The notes below the pieces were generated by a model. That model was not told where the DNA came from. It searched no databases and saw nothing but the letters and a program-made list of their open reading frames with translations. A DNA stretch of 5,219 nucleotides, from assembly GCA_029880625.1 (NCBI GenBank), contig JAOUOA010000251.1, positions 1 through 5,219 on the forward strand. The letters are read 5' to 3'. Both the position numbers and the translations under genes were made by a program. The DNA comes from Spirochaetia bacterium. GTDB lineage: Bacteria > Spirochaetota > Leptospiria > Leptospirales > Leptonemataceae. Shown here one piece after another: positions 1 through 4,880 of this stretch (position 1 is the first letter of the stretch; every line of letters begins with the position of its first letter).

Positions 1-1020
1 AACGGCCGTTACTTCTCTGCCGCCGGTAATTTTTTTTAGATTTGCCGGATCAAGATACCTGCCTATCGAATCTGGCCGGGAATTAGAGTCAGGGAAGACA
101 GCGGAAATATGCCTGCCGATCACTTCATCGCCTGTAAATCCAAACATCATTTCCGATGCATTATTGAAAATTTCAATGATCCCTTTTCGATTGACCGTAA
201 TAATCCCTTCCGCAGCGGACTGAAGGATGCTGCGGAATTTTTCTTCAAATCCTTTTCTCTGAATCGAAGCAAGCAGAGCTGAAAGAATGGCAACAAAGGT
301 AAGAAGGGTGATGACAACAGCCATCGGGCCGGACTGGATTCCGGATAAAACTGCAGATTCACTGCTGTGACTTACAGACGGCATCATAACCGTCGCAGCC
401 ATTCCTGTATAATGCATTCCGGCAATTGCTGCCCCCATCATGACACTGGCTGCTATCTTTGCATAAAACCCAGGCTGGTCATCGTGTACGGAAAAGCGCA
501 CCATAAGCCACAGACCCGCCGTCCCTACAACAACTGCGACAAGTATGGAAAAGAAAAAAATAATTGGTCTGTACAGAAGATATGCATTCATCTGCATCGC
601 TTCCATTCCCGTATAGTGCATGATGCAGACGCCAAGTCCAAGGACCATTCCGCTTAAAAGAATTCTGAAAATTCCGAATTGTTTTTTTGCCAGCATTCGG
701 AATGAAATCCATGCAGAAAATACTGCGGCAATCCACGAGAAAACGGTAAGTGCAAAATGATAGGAAGGCTCCTCATGCATCCGGTAAGCAAGCATTGCAA
801 TAAAATGCATGGACCAGATGCCGTTCCCCATCATGAACGCGCCGCCGAAAATCCATACAGAACCCTGCTGTCCTTTTTTCATAAAACGCTGTGAGAGATC
901 AAGAGCTGTAAACGAAGAAAAAACAGAAATCAAAAGAGATAAAACAACAAGGCTGTAGTCATAACTGCCCTGCAGAAGATTTTCGACAGGCGCATTCCAG
1001 ATAAAAAAATCCCTTTCCAT
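1..1020 (-). CDS. MHYT-PAS membrane sensor protein, N-terminal part (3' end outside window)
   Basis: Reading the minus strand from ATG at 1020-1018 gives 340 uninterrupted codons that run off the window at base 1. The start has a strong Shine-Dalgarno (AAGGAG) a few bases upstream. About seven membrane segments can be seen (roughly residues 22-41, 55-78, 88-108, 117-136, 152-174, 188-208, 230-252). Three MHYT-type motifs mark the family: MHFIAM at 71-76, MHYTGM at 134-139 and MHYTGM at 202-207. In this family the Met and His residues are proposed to bind a metal, possibly copper, and to sense O2, CO or NO at the membrane; this is family knowledge and is not shown here. From about residue 262 a cytoplasmic PAS domain begins, with the typical AAEGIITVNRKGIIEIFNNA stretch and ending in GREVTAV at the edge. 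Output domains such as GGDEF, EAL or histidine kinase usually follow in this family, but here they would lie outside the window. The MHYT-PAS identification is secure. The signalling output is unknown. Confidence 0.93.
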   Translation of the reverse strand, partial: MERDFFIWNAPVENLLQGSYDYSLVVLSLLISVFSSFTALDLSQRFMKKGQQGSVWIFGGAFMMGNGIWSMHFIAMLAYRMHEEPSYHFALTVFSWIAAVFSAWISFRMLAKKQFGIFRILLSGMVLGLGVCIMHYTGMEAMQMNAYLLYRPIIFFFSILVAVVVGTAGLWLMVRFSVHDDQPGFYAKIAASVMMGAAIAGMHYTGMAATVMMPSVSHSSESAVLSGIQSGPMAVVITLLTFVAILSALLASIQRKGFEEKFRSILQSAAEGIITVNRKGIIEIFNNASEMMFGFTGDEVIGRHISAVFPDSNSRPDSIGRYLDPANLKKITGGREVTAV

Positions 1021-1101
1021 TTACGTCTCCTTACGAGCTGAACCTGGCTTCAAAGACGAATGATTCTGCGTTATCATTAAAACAGCGCCGGGCATGCATC
1101 G

Positions 1102-1135
1102 TTTCAGAAAAGTGATTTTTCAGAATAAAATTCAG
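1102..1135. repeat. short direct repeats TTTCAGAA in the MHYT-PAS leader
   Basis: TTTCAGAA occurs at 1102-1109 and again at 1118-1125, 16 bp apart, with a partial third copy (TTCAG) at 1131-1135. They sit just downstream of the presumed transcription start of the MHYT-PAS gene. They could be regulator half-sites or only a compositional effect. Confidence 0.25.
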
Positions 1136-1144
1136 TACGTAGAC

Positions 1145-1172
1145 AAAATATTTTTCAATTTAGTCTCGTCAA
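1145..1172 (-). promoter_or_regulatory. candidate sigma70-type promoter of the MHYT-PAS gene
   Basis: On the minus strand TTGACG (1172-1167) is followed after 16 bases by TATTTT (1150-1145). This would start transcription near 1138 and leave a leader of about 120 nt before the ATG at 1020. The -35 box matches consensus at five of six positions, the -10 at four of six. It lies in the loop of an inverted repeat, TCAATTT at 1180-1174 and AAATTGA at 1161-1155. No better promoter was found between the two minus-strand genes. Confidence 0.4.
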
Positions 1173-1180
1173 AAAATTGA
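1155..1180. repeat. inverted repeat TCAATTT-N12-AAATTGA around the -35 box
   Basis: Two perfect 7-bp arms (1155-1161 and 1174-1180) are separated by 12 bases that contain the putative -35 hexamer TTGACG of the MHYT-PAS gene. The spacing and position suit a repressor or activator operator. The arms are A/T-rich, so chance occurrence is possible. Confidence 0.35.
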
Positions 1181-1200
1181 GATTTGTTTTTCGTAATTCA

Positions 1201-1260
1201 AGCAGTCTGCTAATGCTTCATTTTAAATCGCAAAGAAGTCCGAAAGCCTGCAGACCTGCT
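1201..1260 (-). other. imperfect long-range hairpin downstream of the WD40 gene
   Basis: AGCAGTCTGC (1201-1210) pairs with GCAGACCTGCT (1250-1260), giving ten base pairs and one bulged base around a loop of about 39 nt. It begins ten bases beyond the WD40 stop codon on the minus strand, where a terminator is expected. There is no T-run directly after the stem, so factor-independent termination is doubtful. It could act instead as a 3'-end stabilising structure. Confidence 0.25.
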
Positions 1261-1270
1261 TTAGAGGAAA

Positions 1271-2320
1271 CTACAGTTGATCAGTATCAAACATTTTCAG
1301 AGTAGCGGGATTTCCGAGGTTGCCAAACGTTGCCTGTATAACAGTCAGAAATTTTCCATCCGGACTGAACTTCGCTTTTAAAACCTGCTTTTCCTTAACA
1401 GAATTTGTATAATACGGCAATCCTGATTTCAGATCCCATATGACAAGATTGGGAAGTGTGTGGTAAATGCCTGAAACTAGATATCTTCCTCCCGGGTGAA
1501 ACGAAAGAGAAGATATAAATCCTTTCTGCGACGGCAGGTCCCGCAGTTTTTCCAGAGATGGAAAAGAGTAAAACCTGATAATTCCTTCATCGGGAAGCTT
1601 TCTTCGTTCAGCAAGAAAGATACCTGCAGCAAGACTTTTCTCATCCGGACTGAAAGCAAGGGAAGTAACTTCAGATTCTGTTTTTATAAAATTTTCACGC
1701 GATTTTGTTTTCAAATTCCAGATTTCAATGCCCTCCTGATTTCCCGTAACCGCGACGAGAAGTTTTCCGGAATCGGGAGTAAACAGCAGAGACATGGGAA
1801 TATAACCATCGGCTGTTTTCAGCGTTGCAATTTTTTTACCGTTGCGCAGATTCCAGAGAGTCAGGGACCGTTTGTCTTTATCGCCGAAAACGGCGCCGGA
1901 AACCGCTGCCAGGGAATCATCAGGTGAAATTGCAGCATCGGATACATTAGACATCTTTACAAGATTGCCGACCTGTTTCTTTTTCTCAAGATTCCAGACT
2001 TTCACATACTCTCCGGAACTGCCTCCGTATGCCCCTGTTATTAAAAGCTTTCCGCTTTTTGAAAGATGAACTGCCTGAGGAACATTTTTTAGCGTATCGA
2101 TTGTTGAAATCAGTTCTCCGGATTCGGCATTCCAGATGCGAATTTTTTTATCCTCTGCTGTAATGATTTTTTTTGAATCAGCAGTAAACACTGCATTTAA
2201 AATGAACGCCTGATTGTAGCGAATGATATAACGGGGTTTTTCCCTGAATGGATCGGCGCTTAACGTAAATAATGAAAAAATAAAAATGATAAACCCGGCG
2301 CTTTTTAATAATTTGTTCAT
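1271..2320 (-). CDS. exported seven-bladed WD40-repeat beta-propeller protein
   Basis: This complete gene encodes 349 residues. The ATG at 2320-2318 is preferred because the Shine-Dalgarno (AAAGGAGGG) ends about five bases upstream. A TTG directly before it would extend the protein by one residue but lies too close to that site. Residues 1-22 look like a Sec signal peptide (lysines, a hydrophobic core, then SA before DPF). There is no lipobox Cys, and the protein contains no cysteine. The rest divides into seven WD40-like units at about 37-74, 80-117, 125-168, 173-210, 217-262, 267-306 and 311-349. Each has a hydrophobic FSPD/FTPD-like strand and most end in a WN/WD/YS/FD turn (e.g. IRIWN 60-64, VKVWN 106-110, LTLWN 153-157, IEIWN 198-202, LVIWD 292-296). 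Seven units suit one closed propeller. The N-terminal strand (about 30-36) could close the ring with the last blade (inference). Such propellers are protein-binding platforms. The location is probably periplasmic or outer-surface, and the partner cannot be read from sequence. Confidence 0.9.
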   Translation of the reverse strand: MNKLLKSAGFIIFIFSLFTLSADPFREKPRYIIRYNQAFILNAVFTADSKKIITAEDKKIRIWNAESGELISTIDTLKNVPQAVHLSKSGKLLITGAYGGSSGEYVKVWNLEKKKQVGNLVKMSNVSDAAISPDDSLAAVSGAVFGDKDKRSLTLWNLRNGKKIATLKTADGYIPMSLLFTPDSGKLLVAVTGNQEGIEIWNLKTKSRENFIKTESEVTSLAFSPDEKSLAAGIFLAERRKLPDEGIIRFYSFPSLEKLRDLPSQKGFISSLSFHPGGRYLVSGIYHTLPNLVIWDLKSGLPYYTNSVKEKQVLKAKFSPDGKFLTVIQATFGNLGNPATLKMFDTDQL

Positions 2321-2330
2321 CAATCCCTCC

Positions 2331-2348
2331 TTTATCAGATCAGATAAA
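2331..2348. promoter_or_regulatory. 18-bp near-perfect palindrome at the WD40 ribosome binding site
   Basis: TTTATC-A-GATC-A-GATAAA matches its own reverse complement at 16 of 18 positions. It touches the AAAGGAGGG Shine-Dalgarno of the WD40 gene. It could be an operator in DNA, or in mRNA a weak 6-bp hairpin that competes with ribosome binding. Confidence 0.35.
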
Positions 2349-2571
2349 AAACAGTGTGAATTAAAAATGCATCAATTTGAATCATTCATACAAACTGAAT
2401 TTTATGCAATCGAAAATCAATATCGGAAGAAAACTTAAATTAAAATAAAATCGGCACTTTTTCCTCTCCAAACACAATCCTGAGAAAGCAAACTCGGCAA
2501 GGAAAAGCTTCTGTCCGGCAGTCTGCGCTTTTTCATTGTTAAACGAATCCGGAAACTACAAGCGCATTTGT

Positions 2572-2599
2572 TTGACAAAATAGCATTGATTTGAAAAAT
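2572..2599 (+). promoter_or_regulatory. candidate promoter of the antiporter gene
   Basis: A perfect -35 hexamer TTGACA (2572-2577) is followed after 16 bases by AAAAAT (2594-2599), a poor -10 lacking the first T. Transcription would start near 2606, leaving a very short leader that still includes the Shine-Dalgarno at 2611-2615. The -35 is good, and the assignment is limited by the -10. Confidence 0.35.
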
Positions 2600-2621
2600 G
2601 TTCCGCTGAAAGGAGATTCAC

Positions 2622-4304
2622 TTGGAAGAACATTCATCAACCATTCTGCATGACATTGCCCTGTCCATTATCTTTGCTGCAGGCGCCGCACACCTGGGGA
2701 GGTTCTTAAAACTCCCGCCTCTGATCGGCTACATTGCCGCCGGTATCATTCTCGGTACAAAAATCGGATTTGGATTTGTCGAAAGCCATACCAGCATTGA
2801 ACTGATTTCAGAAATGGGCCTGATCTTTCTCCTTTTTATCATCGGTCTCGAACTGAATCCCCGCGAAGTCATGAAAATGGGAAAACGCCTGATTCTTCCT
2901 GGAGTGATACAATTTGTGATCAATGCCGCCATCGGTATGACTCTTTTTTATTTTTACCAGAGAAGCACCTGGGGTCCCTTTGCTTTTCTCTATCTTGGAG
3001 TTGTTCTTTCATTCGGTTCAACGCTCATTGTCGTGAAACTCCTCCATGATAAATTTGAAATCAAAACTCTTTCGGGCCAGTTTACCCTTTCTGTTTTAAT
3101 TATCCAGGATATCTGGGCTGTCGTGTTCATGGGTCTCCAGCAGAACCTCAGCAATCCGCAAATTCTTCCCATACTGTATTCGCTTGGATCCATTCTGATG
3201 GTACTGGCAGGCGCTTTTGTCATCAGCCGCTACATTCTTTCCTATATTTTCACCGCTGCTGCAAAAAAACCGGAACTTGTTCTTCTTACTGCTGTTGCCT
3301 GGTCTTTTCTTGTTGCAGGAACAGGATCTTATTTCGGCGTTTCCGTTGAAATGGGCGCATTGATTGCAGGAGTGAGTATTGCCGCCTATCCCTACAGCGC
3401 GGAAGTTGTCGCAAGACTCGGCGGTGTCAGGGACTTTTTCGTCACATTGTTTTTTGTGGCTCTTGGCATGAAGATTCCCATTCCGACCTATGACGTTTTA
3501 ATTGTTGTCGCTCTTCTTGTTCTTTATATTTATGCAAGCCGGTTTCTGTCTCTTGTTCCCGTATTTAAAGCATCCGGCGAAGGGAGCCGGACGGGAATTC
3601 TTGTCGCTGTCAACCTCAGTCAAATTTCAGAATTTGCCCTTGTGATCCTTGCACTCGGAGTGGGTTTCGGGCATGTTACCGACGAGCTTCTGTCTATTGT
3701 TCTTACAGCAATCATTGCCACATCGATTCTCTCCAGCTACTCCATTCAGGGAAATGAATTTATTGCCCGAAGTCTGGGAGGCCTGTTCTACAAAATAGGA
3801 TCGGCCTTTTCAAAAGAAGCACAGGCGCCGGAACAGGATGGAACAAAAACGGAAAAGCCTTCCGGACATGGAGAACCGGAAGTTTTTGTTCTTGGCTACT
3901 TTCGTATTGCCAGAGGTTTTGTTGAAGCTCTTGAAAAGCAGAATCCTCAAATCAAGGAAAAAGTCGCCATCGTTGACTACAATGTCAAGGAAGGGGACAA
4001 CTTAAAAGGACGCGGATACAACTGGCATTATGGAGATCTTGCTAATCCTGATACGCTTGAACATGCAGGACTTCACAGCGCCCAGACGATTATTGTAACA
4101 ATTTCCGACACCTTTCTTAAAGGCATTACAACTTCACGCCTACTTTTTGCCCTCAAACGCATGGCTCCCGGGGCAAAAATTATTATGATCGGGGAAGATG
4201 ATAATGACGCACGGACTCTGACAGAACAGGGTGCAGCCGATGTACTGCTTCCCGGTGAAATCACCGGACAAGCTCTCTACAGACGGGTTTTTGCAGCTGA
4301 TTAA
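2622..4304 (+). CDS. Kef/CPA2-type monovalent cation:proton antiporter with C-terminal TrkA-N domain
   Basis: This complete 560-residue protein starts at TTG. An in-frame TGA at 2607-2609 excludes longer forms, AAGGAG ends six bases upstream, and no early in-frame ATG exists. Residues 7 to about 375 form a Na+/H+-exchanger (CPA2) membrane domain with about 12-13 helices. Seen are LPPLIGYIAAGIILG (31-45), GLIFLLFIIGLELNP (66-80), the ion-site motif IIQDIWAV (160-167, with Q162-D163 matching the QD of Kef proteins), MGALIAGVSIA (244-254) and FFVALGMKI (277-285). A hydrophilic linker (about 396-418) leads to a Rossmann TrkA-N domain (about 419-555). This has the beta-strand-loop VFVLGYFRIARG (421-432), an acidic D452 at the end of the second strand and YGDLANPDTLEHAG (470-483). 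Family members exchange K+ or Na+ for H+ across the inner membrane under nucleotide control by the TrkA-N domain. The glycine loop is degenerate (F427 and A430 replace two glycines). No KefF/KefG-type partner is nearby, so glutathione gating as in E. coli KefB/KefC should not be assumed. The ion specificity is unknown. Confidence 0.95.
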   Translation: MEEHSSTILHDIALSIIFAAGAAHLGRFLKLPPLIGYIAAGIILGTKIGFGFVESHTSIELISEMGLIFLLFIIGLELNPREVMKMGKRLILPGVIQFVINAAIGMTLFYFYQRSTWGPFAFLYLGVVLSFGSTLIVVKLLHDKFEIKTLSGQFTLSVLIIQDIWAVVFMGLQQNLSNPQILPILYSLGSILMVLAGAFVISRYILSYIFTAAAKKPELVLLTAVAWSFLVAGTGSYFGVSVEMGALIAGVSIAAYPYSAEVVARLGGVRDFFVTLFFVALGMKIPIPTYDVLIVVALLVLYIYASRFLSLVPVFKASGEGSRTGILVAVNLSQISEFALVILALGVGFGHVTDELLSIVLTAIIATSILSSYSIQGNEFIARSLGGLFYKIGSAFSKEAQAPEQDGTKTEKPSGHGEPEVFVLGYFRIARGFVEALEKQNPQIKEKVAIVDYNVKEGDNLKGRGYNWHYGDLANPDTLEHAGLHSAQTIIVTISDTFLKGITTSRLLFALKRMAPGAKIIMIGEDDNDARTLTEQGAADVLLPGEITGQALYRRVFAAD

Positions 4305-4320
4305 ATTCCGGTATCCCTAC

Positions 4321-4401
4321 AGGATTTTACATGGTATTACCAGTAATATTTAGTAATTTTACTAATTAAATTACTAAATATTACTGGTAATATAGAATCC
4401 T
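4321..4401. repeat. large A/T-rich palindrome (25-bp perfect arms plus 6-bp outer arms)
   Basis: Arms 4335-4359 and 4368-4392 are perfect reverse complements over 25 bp around an 8-base loop. AGGATT (4321-4326) and AATCCT (4396-4401) add an outer 6-bp pair separated by unequal internal spacers of 8 and 3 bases. Only 4 of 25 arm bases are G or C. The motif AGTAAT starts at 4342 and 4352, and its complement ATTACT at 4370 and 4380, in each case ten bases apart. It begins 17 bases after the antiporter stop and ends 32 bases before the next start. It lacks the GC-rich stem of a classic terminator, so a protein-binding site, small palindromic element or 3'-end hairpin are all possible. Confidence 0.9.
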
Positions 4402-4412
4402 TATTTTAAAAT
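4384..4412 (+). promoter_or_regulatory. weak promoter candidate of the Cys-rich gene
   Basis: TAAAAT at 4407-4412 is a good -10 box. Seventeen bases upstream lies CTGGTA (4384-4389), a poor -35 inside the right arm of the palindrome. If real, folding of the palindrome or a protein bound to it would directly block or tune transcription. Confidence 0.25.
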
Positions 4413-4433
4413 GTCATGCTACGGTGCGGATAA

Positions 4434-4697
4434 ATGAAATATACAATGAAAAAGAAAAATGAGGTTCTCAAAATTAATATCCATCTGGAACAGGGAGAAT
4501 GCCATGAGCAGTTTTTATTCCCTCTTGAATCCTGCAGAAACGGAAACTGCAGATGCAATTCATGTGAATCTCACAAACTCAGAGGAATGGATATTTCCAT
4601 CAATCAGACAAAATTAACCCTTTCCATGATTCCTCATAAAGGAATGATGCTTGACGAAAATGTTATTTCCAGATGCATAGACTCTCTTTCCAATTAA
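4434..4697 (+). CDS. small Cys-rich protein with ferredoxin-like cysteine loop, function unknown
   Basis: This gene encodes 87 residues. ATG at 4434 is used, with only a weak GCGGA site three bases upstream; ATG at 4446 would give 83 residues and has no better site. I do not recognise the family. Cysteines are at 23, 34, 39, 41, 44 and 81. The core C34-R-N-G-N-C39-R-C41-N-S-C44 resembles the CRxGxCxxC loop of plant-type [2Fe-2S] ferredoxins with two extra residues (C39-R40). The following HKLRGMDI stretch also resembles what follows the cluster loop in those proteins, and C81 could be a distant fourth ligand. However, the helix that normally precedes the loop is missing: strand-like segments VLKINIHL (11-18) and EQFLFPL (25-31) run straight into it. 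There is no signal peptide or membrane segment, so a cytosolic protein is likely. A zinc knuckle or a metal/redox-binding protein are alternatives. The gene has normal-looking codons and ends just before a terminator, so it appears to be a real, probably monocistronic gene. Confidence 0.7.
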   Translation: MKYTMKKKNEVLKINIHLEQGECHEQFLFPLESCRNGNCRCNSCESHKLRGMDISINQTKLTLSMIPHKGMMLDENVISRCIDSLSN

Positions 4698-4735
4698 TCT
4701 CCTGAAAATCTTTTCATTTCCAGGAGGTCTTTTCC
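4697..4735 (+). terminator. hairpin terminator after the Cys-rich gene
   Basis: CTCCTG (4699-4704) pairs with CAGGAG (4721-4726), extendable to 8 bp with one G-U pair (4697-4704 with 4721-4728). It is followed by the T-rich tail CTTTTCC. The stem begins at the last base of the stop codon. The 16-base loop and the interrupted T-run make it a moderate factor-independent terminator. Confidence 0.6.
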
Positions 4736-4743
4736 ATTTGATG

Positions 4744-4769
4744 CAGGCATTTTTCCCCTGGGATGCCTG
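4744..4769 (+). other. second hairpin CAGGCAT / ATGCCTG
   Basis: CAGGCAT (4744-4750) and ATGCCTG (4763-4769) form a perfect 7-bp stem around a 12-base loop, extendable inward by U-G pairs. A T-run (4778-4782) comes only eight bases after the stem. It could back up the terminator just upstream or belong to the control region of the next gene. Confidence 0.35.
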
Positions 4770-4814
4770 TCACAAGATTTTTAAACTTTAATTCTGACAG
4801 ACCTGTCAAACAGG
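4766..4814. promoter_or_regulatory. CCTGTCA / TGACAG motif cluster upstream of the membrane-protein gene
   Basis: CCTGTCA occurs at 4766-4772 and 4802-4808. The second copy is part of the dyad TGACAG-AC-CTGTCA (4795-4808), and CCTGT-CAA-ACAGG (4802-4814) forms a further small hairpin. The cluster lies 70-115 bp before the ATG at 4881, where an operator or activator site would be expected. No known regulator is assigned. Confidence 0.35.
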
Positions 4815-4880
4815 ATTTAATGCAGGACTTTTCTTCTTGACTCATTTCCGAACTTTTACAATTTACTGGAAGGCAGAATT

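Larger units (their letters stand above)
2321..2621. other. divergent intergenic control region between WD40 and antiporter genes
   Basis: This gap of about 300 bp must hold promoters for both divergent genes and contains no convincing ORF. Seen in it are the 18-bp palindrome at 2331-2348, a TTGACA box at 2572-2577, and a weak hairpin with AAAAGC (2503-2508) opposite GCTTTT (2527-2532). For the WD40 gene a TAAAAT -10-like box can be read on the minus strand at 2407-2402, but it has no good -35. The left half is strongly A/T-rich. Confidence 0.6.

Noticed and set aside
147..362. 71-codon minus-strand frame
   Set aside because: It is out of frame with the MHYT-PAS gene, which reads continuously through this stretch and shows clear domain motifs.
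367..657. 96-codon plus-strand frame rich in His and Cys
   Set aside because: It lies wholly within the MHYT-PAS gene on the other strand. Its His content simply mirrors the Met/His-coding ATGCAT-type words of that gene.
1496..1927. 143-codon open frame on the plus strand opposite the WD40 gene
   Set aside because: It has no ribosome site, its translation is basic and low in recognisable motifs, and the opposite strand has an unmistakable WD40 propeller.
2503..2534. AAAAGC...GCTTTTTC hairpin resembling a terminator
   Set aside because: It has only a 6-bp stem, mostly A-T, with an 18-base loop, and no upstream gene on the plus strand that needs terminating.
4073..4264. 63-codon minus-strand frame
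   Set aside because: It is antisense to the TrkA-N domain of the antiporter, with no start signals and no motif.
4321..4401. Palindrome considered as an integron attC site or classic intrinsic terminator
   Set aside because: No attC core motif of the RYYYAAC type and no integrase are visible. The stem is almost all A-T, so a standard terminator is unlikely.
4837..4862. TTGACT and TACAAT as promoter of the membrane-protein gene
   Set aside because: The boxes are only 14 bp apart, below the usual 16-18 bp, and no alternative -10 at the right spacing fits.
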